A DNA stretch of 63,162 nucleotides from Streptomyces sp. STR69 (GTDB lineage Bacteria > Actinomycetota > Actinomycetes > Streptomycetales > Streptomycetaceae), in the NCBI RefSeq assembly GCF_024519455.1, contig NZ_JALJRY010000006.1, positions 349,835 through 412,996 on the forward strand, given 5' to 3'. The translations under genes and the position numbers were made by a program. This document shows, one piece after another, positions 29,119 to 39,000 of the stretch (within the stretch, counting starts at the first letter, position 1; each line of letters opens with the position of its first letter). A model generated the notes under the pieces. The model was given only the letters and a program-made list of their open reading frames with translations. It was not told the DNA's origin and did no database searches.

Positions 29119-30135
29119 ATGCTCAGCGAACGCAGGCTTCAGGTGCTGCGCGCCATCGTCCAGGACTATGTCGGCACCGAGGAGCCGGTCGGGTCCAAGG
29201 CGCTCACCGAGCGGCACAGCCTCGGCGTCTCCCCGGCGACCGTGCGCAACGACATGGCGGCCCTGGAGGACGAGGGGTACATCGCCCAGCCGCACACGAG
29301 TGCCGGGCGCATCCCCACGGACAAGGGCTATCGGCTGTTCGTCGACAAGCTCGCCGGCGTCAAGCCGATGACCGGCCCCGAGCGCAAGGCCATCCAGAAC
29401 TTCCTCGACGGCGCGGTCGACCTCGACGACGTCGTGGGCCGTACGGTCCGGCTGCTCGCGCAGCTGACCCGGCAGGTCGCCGTCGTGCAGTACCCCTCGC
29501 TGACCCGCTCGACCGTCCGGCACGTGGAGCTGCTGTCGCTGGCCCCCGCGCGCGTGATGCTCGTGCTGATCACCGACACCGGGCGGGTCGAGCAACGCAT
29601 GGTGGACTGCCCGGCGCCCTTCGGGGAGTCCTCGCTCGCGGATCTACGCGCGCGGCTCAACAGCCGGATCGCGGGCCGCCGCTTCGCGGACGTACCGCAG
29701 CTCGTGCAGGACCTGCCGGACGCCTTCGAGAACGAGGACCGCGGCACGGTCGCGACGGTGCTCTCCACCCTCCTGGAGACCCTCGTCGAGGAGACCGAGG
29801 AGCGGCTGATGATCGGCGGCACCGCCAATCTCACCCGCTTCGGACATGACTTTCCCCTCACCATCCGCCCCATCCTGGAAGCCCTGGAGGAGCAGGTCGT
29901 CCTCCTCAAGTTGCTTGGTGAGGCGGGGGATTCGGGCATGACCGTACGGATCGGTCACGAGAACGCCTACGAGGGACTCAACTCCACTTCAGTGGTGTCG
30001 GTCGGCTACGGTTCGGGCGGCGAGGCAGTCGCCAAGCTCGGCGTGGTCGGACCGACCCGCATGGATTACCCGGGAACGATGGGAGCGGTACGCGCAGTGG
30101 CACGGTACGTCGGACAGATCCTGGCGGAGTCCTAA
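29119..30135 (+). CDS. hrcA: Heat-inducible transcription repressor HrcA
   Basis: 338 residues. The N-terminal winged helix ([58 protein letters not shown]) is characteristic, followed by the GAF-like dimerisation region. HrcA binds CIRCE and represses chaperone genes at normal temperature. ATG 29119 is preceded by GGAGG at eight bases; the frame upstream crosses the CIRCE site and is not coding. It is directly followed by dnaJ. Confidence 0.97.
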   Translation: MLSERRLQVLRAIVQDYVGTEEPVGSKALTERHSLGVSPATVRNDMAALEDEGYIAQPHTSAGRIPTDKGYRLFVDKLAGVKPMTGPERKAIQNFLDGAVDLDDVVGRTVRLLAQLTRQVAVVQYPSLTRSTVRHVELLSLAPARVMLVLITDTGRVEQRMVDCPAPFGESSLADLRARLNSRIAGRRFADVPQLVQDLPDAFENEDRGTVATVLSTLLETLVEETEERLMIGGTANLTRFGHDFPLTIRPILEALEEQVVLLKLLGEAGDSGMTVRIGHENAYEGLNSTSVVSVGYGSGGEAVAKLGVVGPTRMDYPGTMGAVRAVARYVGQILAES

Positions 30136-31269
30136 GTGGCCACGGACTACTACGCCGTTCTCGGCGTGCGTCGCGACGCGTCGCAGGATGAGATCAAGAA
30201 GGCCTTCCGCCGGCTCGCGCGCGAGCTGCACCCGGACGTGAATCCGGACCCGAAGACCCAGGAGCGGTTCAAGGAGATCAACGCCGCCTACGAGGTGCTC
30301 TCGGACCCGCAGAAGAAGCAGGTCTACGACCTCGGCGGCGACCCCCTCTCGCAGGCGGGCGGCGCGGGCGCGGGCTTCGGCGCGGGCGGCTTCGGGAACT
30401 TCTCGGACATCATGGACGCCTTCTTTGGCACGGCGTCGCAGCGCGGACCGCGCTCGCGGACCCGTCGCGGCCAGGACGCCATGATCCGGCTCGAAATCGA
30501 GCTGGACGAGGCGGCCTTCGGCACCACGAAGGACATCCAGGTCGACACGGCCGTCGTCTGCAACACCTGCAACGGCGAGGGCGCCGCCCCCGGCACCTCC
30601 GCGCAGACCTGCGACATGTGCCGCGGTCGCGGTGAGGTCTCGCAGGTGACCCGGTCCTTCCTGGGCCAGGTCATGACGTCCCGCCCCTGCCCCCAGTGCC
30701 AGGGCTTCGGCACCGTCGTGCCGACGCCGTGCCCGGAGTGCGCCGGCGACGGCCGCGTCCGCTCGCGGCGCACGCTCACGGTGAAGATCCCGGCCGGTGT
30801 GGACAACGGCACGCGGATCCAGCTCGCGGGCGAGGGCGAGGTCGGCCCCGGCGGCGGCCCCGCCGGTGACCTCTACGTCGAGATCCACGAGCTGCCGCAC
30901 GCGATGTTCCAGCGCCGCGGCGACGACCTGCACTGCACGGTCACGCTCCCCATGACAGCCGCGTCCCTGGGCACGAAGGTGCCGTTGGAGACGCTGGACG
31001 GCATGGAGGAGGTCGACATCCGCCCGGGCACCCAGTCCGGCCAGTCGATCCCGCTGCACAGCAGAGGCATCACACATCTGCGCGGCGGCGGCCGGGGCGA
31101 CCTCATCGTGCACGTCGAGGTCACCACCCCGACCAAGCTCGACGTGGAACAGGAACGCCTCCTCAGGGAACTGGCGAAACTGCGTGGCGAGGAGCGGCCC
31201 ATGGGGACGTTCCAGCCCGGGCAGCAGGGCCTGTTCTCCCGTCTGAAGGACGCCTTCAACGGCCGCTGA
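30136..31269 (+). CDS. dnaJ: Chaperone DnaJ
   Basis: 377 residues. The J domain has HPD at about 33-35, followed by a Gly-rich linker and four zinc-finger repeats (CNTCNGEG, CDMCRGRG, CPQCQGFG, CPECAGDG), then the substrate-binding beta domains. It stimulates DnaK ATPase and delivers unfolded clients. It starts with GTG immediately after the hrcA stop and lacks its own promoter. In Streptomyces the dnaK operon carries another dnaJ, so this is the hrcA-linked copy (often called dnaJ2). Confidence 0.96.
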   Translation: MATDYYAVLGVRRDASQDEIKKAFRRLARELHPDVNPDPKTQERFKEINAAYEVLSDPQKKQVYDLGGDPLSQAGGAGAGFGAGGFGNFSDIMDAFFGTASQRGPRSRTRRGQDAMIRLEIELDEAAFGTTKDIQVDTAVVCNTCNGEGAAPGTSAQTCDMCRGRGEVSQVTRSFLGQVMTSRPCPQCQGFGTVVPTPCPECAGDGRVRSRRTLTVKIPAGVDNGTRIQLAGEGEVGPGGGPAGDLYVEIHELPHAMFQRRGDDLHCTVTLPMTAASLGTKVPLETLDGMEEVDIRPGTQSGQSIPLHSRGITHLRGGGRGDLIVHVEVTTPTKLDVEQERLLRELAKLRGEERPMGTFQPGQQGLFSRLKDAFNGR

Positions 31270-31392
31270 ACCGATCGTCGAACAGGCCGTCGATCGGGTC
31301 GTCGAACCGGTCTCCGCCCGGGCATGCATCTGTCCTATGCCCGGCGGAAGGCCGGATTCGGACTTGTTCGGAGGACGTGACAACATGCCGTC

Positions 31393-32469
31393 ATGTCCTC
31401 CGCACTGACCGATCTCTTCCCTCATCCGATCGTGCAGGCCCCGATGGCGGGCGGTGTCTCCGTCCCGCTTCTCGCCGCGGCCGTGTCCGAGGCCGGCGGG
31501 CTGGGATTCCTCGCCGCCGGGTACAAAACAGCCGACGGCATGTACCAGGAGATCAAGCAGCTGCGGAGCCTGACGTCCCGCCCCTTCGGCGTGAACCTCT
31601 TCATGCCGCAGCCGGAGTACGCGGACAGGGCGGCGGTCGACGTCTACGCCCACCAGCTGGCCGGCGAGGCCACCTGGTACGACACGGAACTCGGCGACCC
31701 GGACAGCGGTCGCGAGGACGGCTACGACGCGAAGCTGTCCGTGCTGCTCGACAACCCGGTGTCCTTCGTCTCCTTCCACTTCGGTGTCCCCACCCGTGAG
31801 GTGCTGGACTCGCTGCGCCGGGCCGGCACCTTCACCCTCGTCACCGCCACCACCGCCGAGGAGGCCCTCGCCGTGGAGCGGGCCGGTGCCGACGCGGTGA
31901 TCGCGCAGGGCGTCGAGGCCGGCGGCCACCAGGGCACCCACCGCGACCTCCCGGAGAACGACGGCTCCGGCATCGGCCTGCTCTCCCTGGTCGCCCAGAT
32001 CCGCGAGACCGTGAGTCTCCCGATCGTCGCCGCCGGTGGTCTGATGCGCGGCAGCCAGATCGCCGCCGCCCTGGCGGCGGGCGCGAGCGCGGCCCAGCTC
32101 GGCACGGCGTTCCTCGCCACCCCCGAGTCCGCGGCGAACGCCGTGCACAAGCAGGCACTCACCAACCCCCTGTTCACGCGTACCGAGTTGACCCGCGCGT
32201 TCTCCGGCCGCCCGGCCCGCGGCCTGGTCAACCGCTTCATGCGCGAGCACGGCCCGTACGCCCCCGCCGCGTACCCCGAGGTCCACCACCTGACCTCGCC
32301 GCTCCGCAAGAAGGCCGCCGCGGCCGGCGATGCGCAGGGCATGGCGCTGTGGGCCGGACAGGGCCACCGCATGGCCCGCGAGCTGCCCGCCGGCCAGCTG
32401 GTCGAGGTACTGGTCGCCGAACTGGCCTCCGCCCGGACAGCGTTGTCGGCCGGAGGCGAGCTGCGATGA
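31393..32469 (+). CDS. Nitronate monooxygenase-like flavoenzyme
   Basis: 358 residues of the FMN-dependent TIM-barrel family (2-nitropropane dioxygenase). Typical segments are PIVQAPMAGG at the N-terminus, GVEAGGHQGTH, VAAGGLMRG and AAQLGTAFLATPES. The family oxidises alkyl nitronates, though some members have other substrates. The ATG overlaps nothing upstream, and the stop overlaps the rsmE start by four bases (ATGA), so the two genes are co-translated. The functional link is not obvious. Confidence 0.88.
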   Translation: MSSALTDLFPHPIVQAPMAGGVSVPLLAAAVSEAGGLGFLAAGYKTADGMYQEIKQLRSLTSRPFGVNLFMPQPEYADRAAVDVYAHQLAGEATWYDTELGDPDSGREDGYDAKLSVLLDNPVSFVSFHFGVPTREVLDSLRRAGTFTLVTATTAEEALAVERAGADAVIAQGVEAGGHQGTHRDLPENDGSGIGLLSLVAQIRETVSLPIVAAGGLMRGSQIAAALAAGASAAQLGTAFLATPESAANAVHKQALTNPLFTRTELTRAFSGRPARGLVNRFMREHGPYAPAAYPEVHHLTSPLRKKAAAAGDAQGMALWAGQGHRMARELPAGQLVEVLVAELASARTALSAGGELR

Positions 32470-33224
32470 CCGCGCCGGTGTTCATTCTCGACCCCCTGGT
32501 CCTGCCGGACTTCTGCGGTGGCGAGTACGTCCTCGACGGCCCCGAGGGGCGGCACGCGGTCTCCGTACGGAGGATGCGGGCCGGTGAGGAGGTCGTCCTC
32601 ACCGACGGACGCGGCCGGTGGATGGAGGGTGTCGTCAAGGCGGCCGAGGGCAAGGACCGGCTCGTCGTCATGGACCTGGAGTCCGTCAGCGAGGAGCCCG
32701 AGCCGCAGCCCCGCATCACCGTCGTCCAGGCCCTCCCCAAGGGCGACCGCGGCGAACTGGCCGTGGAGACGATGACCGAGACCGGCGTCGACGCCATCGT
32801 CCCCTGGGCGGCCTCCCGTTGCATCACGCAGTGGAAGGGCGAGCGCGGTCTGAAGGCCCTCGCGAAGTGGCGGGCCACCGCCCGCGAGGCCGGCAAGCAG
32901 TCCCGCCGGCTGCGCTTCCCGGAGGTCGCGGACGCGGCAACGAGCAAACAGGTTGCCGCACTTCTCGCCAAAGCCGACTTCGCCGCCGTACTCCACGAGG
33001 ACCGCGACTACGGCAGCGAACCCCTCGCCACCGCCGAACTCCCCACCGAGGGTGAGATCGTGCTGGTCGTGGGCCCCGAAGGCGGCGTCTCGCCCGAGGA
33101 GTTGGCCCTCTTCGAGGAGGCCGGGGCGAAGGCCTGCCGGCTCGGGCGCAGCGTGCTGCGCACATCGACCGCCGGGACAGCGGCCACGGCCCTGCTCCTG
33201 GGACGCACCGGACGCTGGTCATGA
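32466..33224 (+). CDS. rsmE: 16S rRNA m3U1498 methyltransferase
   Basis: 252 residues. The N-terminal PUA-like domain is followed by a SPOUT methyltransferase fold with the knot motif VVGPEGGVSPEELALF and the ending CRLGRSVLRTSTAGTAA. It methylates U1498 of 16S rRNA in the small subunit. The start overlaps the previous stop. Conserved next to dnaJ in many bacteria, which supports the call. Confidence 0.95.
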   Translation: MTAPVFILDPLVLPDFCGGEYVLDGPEGRHAVSVRRMRAGEEVVLTDGRGRWMEGVVKAAEGKDRLVVMDLESVSEEPEPQPRITVVQALPKGDRGELAVETMTETGVDAIVPWAASRCITQWKGERGLKALAKWRATAREAGKQSRRLRFPEVADAATSKQVAALLAKADFAAVLHEDRDYGSEPLATAELPTEGEIVLVVGPEGGVSPEELALFEEAGAKACRLGRSVLRTSTAGTAATALLLGRTGRWS

Positions 33225-33240
33225 ACCAGGGGAGACCACC

Positions 33241-33633
33241 GTGGAACTAGCCCAAGTGAGGCTGCTCGTCACCGACTTCGCCGCCTGCTACCGCTTCTAC
33301 GCCGAAGTCCTCGGCCTGAAGCCGCAGTCGGGGGCGACCGAGGGACCGTACGAGAAGTTCAGCCCGGCGGTCGGGTCGGCCGGGATCGCGCTGCAGGACC
33401 GGGCGATGATGGCCCAAGTCCTCGGTGAGCTGGGGGAGTTGGTGACCGGGCACCGCTCGCTGGTGGTGCTGCGGGTCGACGACCTGGACGCGTACTGCGA
33501 GCAGATCACCGACCGGGGAGCGACCCTCCTCCACGGCCCCGCGCCGATGACGGACCGGATGCGGGTGGCGCATCTCAAGGACCCCGAGGGCAATGTGGTG
33601 GAGCTTCAGGAGTGGCTGCTGCTGCGGGGCTGA
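33241..33633 (+). CDS. VOC/glyoxalase-family protein
   Basis: 130 residues with the two beta-alpha-beta-beta-beta modules of the vicinal oxygen chelate superfamily (VRLLVTDFAACYRFYAEVLGL; HLKDPEGNVVELQEW). The E in VVELQEW is the usual metal ligand. The substrate is unknown; close relatives include glyoxalases and resistance proteins. The GTG at 33241 follows GGGGAG. It starts 16 bases after rsmE and is likely in the same transcript. Confidence 0.8.
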   Translation: MELAQVRLLVTDFAACYRFYAEVLGLKPQSGATEGPYEKFSPAVGSAGIALQDRAMMAQVLGELGELVTGHRSLVVLRVDDLDAYCEQITDRGATLLHGPAPMTDRMRVAHLKDPEGNVVELQEWLLLRG

Positions 33634-33723
33634 CCGGTCGTGCGCCGGGTGACTGCGCCCCGGGCGCACGGGTGGCCGTATGCGCTCTTCCGTGTGCGCC
33701 CCGACGGTGGCAGGCTGCCGTCC

Positions 33724-34290
33724 ATGGGGGCGTTGAGGCAGATCTGGCGTCGGCCCCGCGGACGGCGGGTGGCCGCTGTGGCGGGGCTCGCGATGGTGTC
33801 CGTGGGCGGGGTCGTCGCGTGCCAGCCCGGTGATCTCAGCGCGGCGACCGTCGCGTACACCACCGACAAGACGGCGACCGCGGAGCTCAAGCGGGACCAC
33901 GTGAGCGTCCGCTATCTGACCTGCACGGGCAACTACGGCAGCGGCAACAAGGCCTATACGCCCGGGAAGACGCCCTCGCCGTCCGAGTCCACCGTCGTCT
34001 CCGTGGACTGTCAGGGGCAGACGAACGACAACCGGGACATCACCGTCACCGGCAAGGTCACCCGGGCCGTGGACGGCGCCTGCGTGCGCGGCGACCTGGT
34101 CGGCAAGGTGGGCGGCAAGCAGGTGTTCCACGTGACCGGGCTCGGCGACTGCAACGCGGCGACACCCTCGTCCGTGGTCAACCCGAACCCGAGCCTCACC
34201 TACGGCCCCGGGCCGACCGTCACCGTCACGGTCACCAAGACCATGTGGTGCAAGGGCGACCCGACCTGCTGGCCCGTGGAAGGCAAGTGA
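33724..34290 (+). CDS. Predicted lipoprotein, unknown function
   Basis: About 188 residues. A basic N-terminus (RQIWRRPRGRR) and a hydrophobic segment (VAAVAGLAMVSVGGVVAC) end in a Cys that fits a lipobox (V-V-A-C). The mature part is beta-rich with several Cys pairs (YLTCTG, VDCQGQ, CVRGD, DCNAAT, MWCKGDPTC). I recognise no family. It is secreted and lipid-anchored by inference. The ATG 33724 gives a normal signal length; the frame is open from 33640. Confidence 0.7.
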   Translation: MGALRQIWRRPRGRRVAAVAGLAMVSVGGVVACQPGDLSAATVAYTTDKTATAELKRDHVSVRYLTCTGNYGSGNKAYTPGKTPSPSESTVVSVDCQGQTNDNRDITVTGKVTRAVDGACVRGDLVGKVGGKQVFHVTGLGDCNAATPSSVVNPNPSLTYGPGPTVTVTVTKTMWCKGDPTCWPVEGK

Positions 34291-34360
34291 CAGTCCTTCC
34301 ATAGCGGGCAAGTGATCCAAACCACTGTCGGCGCAGGCCGCCGCTGCATACGCTGATCAG

Positions 34361-37300
34361 GTGACTCAGCCCTCAGCGTCCGCAGCCCAGGCCGGTCCCC
34401 AGGCCTATCTCCGCTTCCCGCACCTGCACGGCGAGTTGATCGCCTTCACCGCCGAGGACGATGTGTGGCTGGCTCCCCTCGACGGCGGCCGGGCCTGGCG
34501 GGTCAGCGCCGAGAACGTGCCGGTGACCCACCCGCGCGTCTCGCCCGACGGCACCACCGTCGCCTGGACCTCCACCCGGGACGGCGCCCCCGAGGTGCAC
34601 ATCGCCCCGGTAGACGGCGGCCCCGCCAAACGCCTCACCCACTGGGGCAGTTCACGCACCCAGGTGCGCGGCTGGACGGCGGACGGACAGGTCCTCGCCA
34701 TCAGCACCCACGGTCAGGCGAACCTCCGCCGCAGCTGGGCCCGCACCATCCCGCTGGACGGCGGACCGGCAACCACCCTCCCGTACGGGCCCGTTGGCGA
34801 TGTCGCCGTCGGCCCCGGCGCCACGGTCCTGCTCTCCGCGCCCATGGGCCGCGAGGCCGCCTGGTGGAAGCGCTACCGGGGCGGTACCGCCGGCAAGTTG
34901 TGGATCGACCGCGAGGGCGACGGCGAATTCACGCGCCTGCACGAGGAGTTGGACGGCAACATCGAGTACCCGGTGTGGGCGGGGGAGAGGATCGCGTTCC
35001 TCTCCGACCACGAGGGCACCGGCGCCCTCTACTCCTCCCTCGCCGACGGCACCGACCTCCGCCGCCACACCCCCCTCGACAGCTTCTACGCCCGGCACGC
35101 GGCCGGCGACGGCACCCGGATCACGTACTCCTGTGCCGGTGAACTCTGGCTCCTCGACGACCTGGACGGCGCCGAACCGCGCCGCCTCGACATCCGGCTC
35201 GGCGGACAGCGCACCGACCAGCAGCCCTTCCCGGTGTCCGCCGCCCGCTGGTTCGCCTCCGCGTCGCCCGACCACACCGCGCGCGGCAGCGCCGTCGCCG
35301 TACGCGGCACCGTCCACTGGATCACCCACCGCTCCGGCCCCGCCCGCGCGCTGGCCGCCACCCCCGGCGTACGGGCCCGGCTGCCCCGCACGTTCCGCGT
35401 CGACGGCGAGGAGTGGGTGGTGTGGGTGACGGACGCCGAGGGCGACGACGCCCTGGAGTTCGCCCCCGCCACCGGCCTCGCCCCCGGCGCCACCGCGCGC
35501 CGCATCGCCGCCGGACAGCTCGGCCGCGTCCTCGCGCTCACCGTCGCCCCCGACGGCAGCCGCGTCGCCGTGGCCTCGCACGACGGCCGCGTCCTCCTCA
35601 TCGAGCGGGAGACCGGCGAGGTCCGCGAGGTCGACCGCAGCGAGGACGGCGACGTCTCCGGCCTCTCCTTCTCGCCCGACTCCGCCTGGCTCGCCTGGTC
35701 GCACCCCGGCCCGCGCCCGCTGCGCCAGCTCAAACTCGCCAACACCACCGACCTCTCGGTCACCGAGGCGACCCCGCTCCGCTTCCAGGACTACGCCCCC
35801 GCCTTCACCCTCGACGGCAAACACCTGGTCTTCCTCTCCACCCGCTCCTTCGACCCGGTCTACGACGAGCACGTCTTCGACCTGGCCTTCGTGGTCGGCG
35901 ACCGACCGCACCTGATCACCCTGGCCGCGACCACCCCGTCCCCCTTCGGGCCCCAGCGGCACGGCCGCCCCTTCGAAGCCCCCGACAAGGACGAGACCCC
36001 CGACAGCGAGGGCCGTCCCACCACCCGCGTCGACCTCGAAGGCCTCGCCGACCGCATCGTCCCGTTCCCCGTCGAGGCCGGCCGCTACTCCAACCTGCGC
36101 GCCGCCAAGGACGGCGTCCTGTGGCTGCGCCACCCCGTGCAGGGCGTCCTCGGCGCCACCCGCGCGACCCCCGAAGACCCGGACCCCAAAACCGAGTTGG
36201 AGCGCTACGACCTCGCCCAGCAGCGCATCGAGCACCTCGCCGGGGACGCCGAACACTTCGAGGTCAGCGGCGACGGCAAACGCGTCCTGCTGCGCACCGA
36301 CCACAAACTGCGGGTCGTCCCGAGCGACCGCCGCGCCCCCTCCGAGGACGACGACAGCGACTCGAACATCAACGTCGACCTCTCCCGCATCCGCCAGACC
36401 GTCGACCCGGCCGCCGAATGGCGCCAGATGTTCGACGAGACCGGCCGCATCATGCGCGACAACTTCTGGCGCGCCGACATGAGCGGCGTCGACTGGGCCG
36501 GCGTCCTCGACCGCTACCGCCCGATCCTCGACCGCGTCGCCACCCACGACGACCTCGTCGACCTCCTGTGGGAGGTGCACGGCGAACTCGGCACCTCGCA
36601 CGCCTACGTCACCGCGCGCGGCGGCTATGGCAACGGCGAACGACAGGGCCTGCTCGGCGCCGACATCTCCCGTCACGAGGACGGCAGTTGGCGCATCGAC
36701 CGCGTCCTGCCCTCCGAGACCTCCGACCCGGCCGCCCGCGCCCCGCTCGCCGCACCCGGTGTAGCCGTCCGCCCGGGCGACGCGATCCTCGCGGTGGCCG
36801 GACAACCGGTCGACCCGGTCACCGGACCCGCCCCCCTCCTGGTCGGTACAGCAGGCAAACCCATCGAGCTGACCATCTCCCCGGCCGGCGGCGGCGACCC
36901 CCGCCACGCGGTCGTCGTCCCCCTCGCGGACGAGGAACCCCTCTACTACCACGCCTGGGTCGCCGACCGCCGCGCCTACGTCCACGAGAAGTCCGGCGGC
37001 CGACTCGGCTACCTCCACGTCCCCGACATGCAGGCCCCCGGCTGGGCCCAGATCCACCGCGACCTGCGCGTGGAGGTGGCCCGCGAGGGCCTGGTCGTGG
37101 ACGTCCGCTACAACCGGGGCGGCCACACCTCGCAGCTGGTGGTCGAGAAACTGGCCCGCCGTATCGTCGGCTGGGACCTCCCCCGAGGCATGCGCCCGTA
37201 CAGCTACCCCGAGGACGCCCCTCGCGGCCCGGTCGTAGCCGTGGCCAACGAGTTCTCGGGCTCGGACGGCGACATCGTCAACGCGGCGATCAAGGCGTTG

Positions 37301-37588
37301 GGGATCGGTCCGGTGGTCGGTACGCGTACATGGGGCGGGGTGATCGGCATCGACAGCAGATACCGGTTGGTCGACGGCACACTCATCACCCAGCCCAAGT
37401 ACGCGTTCTGGCTTGAGGGTTACGGGTGGGGGGTGGAGAACCACGGGGTGGACCCGGACGTGGAGGTGGTGCAGAGGCCTCAGGACTACGCGGCGGGAAG
37501 GGACACCCAGCTGGACGAGGCAATCCGCCTGGCGTTGGAGTCACTGGAGACCAGTCCGGCCAAAACCCCGCCCACCCTGCCCACCTGA
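34361..37588 (+). CDS. Tricorn protease homologue (S41)
   Basis: 1075 residues. A beta-propeller region (repeated VSPDGTTVAW, VAPDGSRVAV, FSPDSAWLAW motifs) occupies the first 670 residues, then the C1 helical bundle, a PDZ domain (about 765-860) and the S41 catalytic domain. Catalytic residues by alignment to the archaeal enzyme: S746/H747 (GTSHAY), S968/D969 (GSDGD) and E1026 (GVENHG). It degrades oligopeptides released by the proteasome or other proteases, in the cytoplasm. It starts with GTG. Streptomyces coelicolor is known to have such an enzyme. Confidence 0.93.
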   Translation: MTQPSASAAQAGPQAYLRFPHLHGELIAFTAEDDVWLAPLDGGRAWRVSAENVPVTHPRVSPDGTTVAWTSTRDGAPEVHIAPVDGGPAKRLTHWGSSRTQVRGWTADGQVLAISTHGQANLRRSWARTIPLDGGPATTLPYGPVGDVAVGPGATVLLSAPMGREAAWWKRYRGGTAGKLWIDREGDGEFTRLHEELDGNIEYPVWAGERIAFLSDHEGTGALYSSLADGTDLRRHTPLDSFYARHAAGDGTRITYSCAGELWLLDDLDGAEPRRLDIRLGGQRTDQQPFPVSAARWFASASPDHTARGSAVAVRGTVHWITHRSGPARALAATPGVRARLPRTFRVDGEEWVVWVTDAEGDDALEFAPATGLAPGATARRIAAGQLGRVLALTVAPDGSRVAVASHDGRVLLIERETGEVREVDRSEDGDVSGLSFSPDSAWLAWSHPGPRPLRQLKLANTTDLSVTEATPLRFQDYAPAFTLDGKHLVFLSTRSFDPVYDEHVFDLAFVVGDRPHLITLAATTPSPFGPQRHGRPFEAPDKDETPDSEGRPTTRVDLEGLADRIVPFPVEAGRYSNLRAAKDGVLWLRHPVQGVLGATRATPEDPDPKTELERYDLAQQRIEHLAGDAEHFEVSGDGKRVLLRTDHKLRVVPSDRRAPSEDDDSDSNINVDLSRIRQTVDPAAEWRQMFDETGRIMRDNFWRADMSGVDWAGVLDRYRPILDRVATHDDLVDLLWEVHGELGTSHAYVTARGGYGNGERQGLLGADISRHEDGSWRIDRVLPSETSDPAARAPLAAPGVAVRPGDAILAVAGQPVDPVTGPAPLLVGTAGKPIELTISPAGGGDPRHAVVVPLADEEPLYYHAWVADRRAYVHEKSGGRLGYLHVPDMQAPGWAQIHRDLRVEVAREGLVVDVRYNRGGHTSQLVVEKLARRIVGWDLPRGMRPYSYPEDAPRGPVVAVANEFSGSDGDIVNAAIKALGIGPVVGTRTWGGVIGIDSRYRLVDGTLITQPKYAFWLEGYGWGVENHGVDPDVEVVQRPQDYAAGRDTQLDEAIRLALESLETSPAKTPPTLPT

Positions 37589-37660
37589 AGCGGCGCGGGG
37601 CTGTGCCGATTTGCGGCTCCGCCGCGTGGGCGCGCCCAGCCCCCACGCACCCGCAGCTGA
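37589..37660 (+). repeat. Dispersed Streptomyces-type intergenic repeat
   Basis: The segment GGGGCTGTGCCGATTTGCGG...TCCGCCGCGTGGGCG, with the small hairpin GCGGC-TCC-GCCGC, resembles a short repeat I recall from many Streptomyces intergenic regions. It lies just after the tricorn stop and may end its transcript. Only one copy is in the window, so repetition is not shown here. Confidence 0.5.
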
Positions 37661-37714
37661 CGACGATACGATGCCTCGCGTAAAGCGCCGCTCACCTCCC
37701 GGAGGGGATCCCAA

Positions 37715-38068
37715 ATGTCAGGGGAACCGCAGGACGACTGCCTGTTCTGCAAGATCGTCGCAGGCCACATCCCGGCGACGATCGTCCGCGAAACAGCCAC
37801 CACCGTCGCGTTCCGGGACATCAACCCCCAGGCCCCGACCCACGTCCTGGTGATCCCCCGGGTCCACTACCCCGACGCCGCCTCCCTCGCCGCCGCCGAA
37901 CCGTCGATCGCCGCCGACGTCCTCCGCGAGGCGGGCGAGGTCGCGGCGGACGAGAAGCTCGACAGCTACCGCGTCGTTTTCAACACGGGCACCGGCGTGG
38001 GCCAGACCGTGTTCCACGCCCACGCCCACGTCATGGGTGGCCGCGGCATGCAGTGGCCCCCCGGGTAA
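37715..38068 (+). CDS. HIT-family hydrolase
   Basis: 117 residues, the usual single-domain length. The signature is HAHAHVMGG; CLFCKIVAG at the N-terminus is the zinc-type start found in HINT/FHIT relatives. Members hydrolyse nucleoside phosphoramidates or AMP-linked molecules. GGAGGGG lies eight bases before the ATG. It ends six bases before rnz and is probably co-transcribed. Confidence 0.92.
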   Translation: MSGEPQDDCLFCKIVAGHIPATIVRETATTVAFRDINPQAPTHVLVIPRVHYPDAASLAAAEPSIAADVLREAGEVAADEKLDSYRVVFNTGTGVGQTVFHAHAHVMGGRGMQWPPG

Positions 38069-38074
38069 CTCGCC

Positions 38075-38980
38075 ATGTCCGTACGTGAATTGGTGATCCT
38101 GGGCACAGCCAGCCAGGTCCCCACCCGCCACCGCAACCACAACGGCTACCTCCTCCGCTGGGACGGCGAGGGCATCCTCTTCGACCCCGGCGAGGGCACC
38201 CAGCGCCAGATGCTGCGCGCCGGGGTCGCCGCGCACGACCTCAACCGGATCTGCGTCACGCACTTCCACGGCGACCACTCCCTCGGCCTCGCGGGTGTCA
38301 TCCAGCGCATCAACCTGGACCGCGTCCCGCACGAGATCACCGCGCACTACCCACGCTCGGGCCAGCACTTCTTCAACCGCCTGCGCTACGCCACCGCGTA
38401 CCGCGAGACGGTCGGCATCACGGAGTCCCCGGTGTCGGCGGACGGAGTGATCGCCACCACGGGGAACTACACCCTGGAGACCCGCAAGCTCTCCCACCCC
38501 GTCGAGTCCCACGGCTACCGCCTCACCGAACCCGACGGCCGCCGTATGCTCCCCGACCGTCTCGCCGCGCACGGCATCAAGGGCCCGGACGTGGGCCGTA
38601 TCCAGCGCGAGGGCATGATCGACGGCGTTGCGCTGGACGATGTCAGCGAGGTGCGGAGCGGCCAGCGTTTCGCGTTCGTCATGGACACCCGCCTCTGCGA
38701 CGGAGTGCACGCCCTCGCGGAGGGCTGCGACCTGCTGGTGATTGAGTCGACGTTCCTGGACGAGGACGAGCAACTGGCCGTAGACCATGGCCACTTGACC
38801 GCCGGACAAGCGGCCCGAGTGGCCCGGGACGCCGGAGTCCGCCACCTCGTCCTCACCCACTTCAGCCAGCGGTACTCCGAGCCGGAGGAGTTCGAGCGGC
38901 AGGCACGCGCCGCCGGCTTCGAGGGAGAGCTGACCGTGGCGCACGATCTACTCAGGGTGCCGGTTCCGAAACGGCAATAA
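38075..38980 (+). CDS. rnz: Ribonuclease Z / MBL-fold ribonuclease
   Basis: 301 residues. The metal motif THFHGDHS, the [10 protein letters not shown] loop and the later [18 protein letters not shown] and LTHFSQRY blocks match RNase Z, which trims tRNA 3' ends. The length and motif order match the bacterial family. It starts six bases after the HIT gene. Confidence 0.93.
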   Translation: MSVRELVILGTASQVPTRHRNHNGYLLRWDGEGILFDPGEGTQRQMLRAGVAAHDLNRICVTHFHGDHSLGLAGVIQRINLDRVPHEITAHYPRSGQHFFNRLRYATAYRETVGITESPVSADGVIATTGNYTLETRKLSHPVESHGYRLTEPDGRRMLPDRLAAHGIKGPDVGRIQREGMIDGVALDDVSEVRSGQRFAFVMDTRLCDGVHALAEGCDLLVIESTFLDEDEQLAVDHGHLTAGQAARVARDAGVRHLVLTHFSQRYSEPEEFERQARAAGFEGELTVAHDLLRVPVPKRQ

Positions 38981-38988
38981 AACACCCG

Positions 38989-38994
38989 TACGAT
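38989..38994 (+). promoter_or_regulatory. Candidate -10 of deaminase gene
   Basis: TACGAT ends six bases before the ATG at 39001, and TTCCGA (38964-38969) lies 19 bases upstream of it, so the mRNA may be leaderless. Confidence 0.35.
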
Positions 38995-39000
38995 ACTTCG

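Noticed and set aside
35413..37416. Long plus-strand frame inside the tricorn gene
   Set aside because: Out-of-frame reading rich in Arg and Pro, no domain. The tricorn frame has all catalytic residues.
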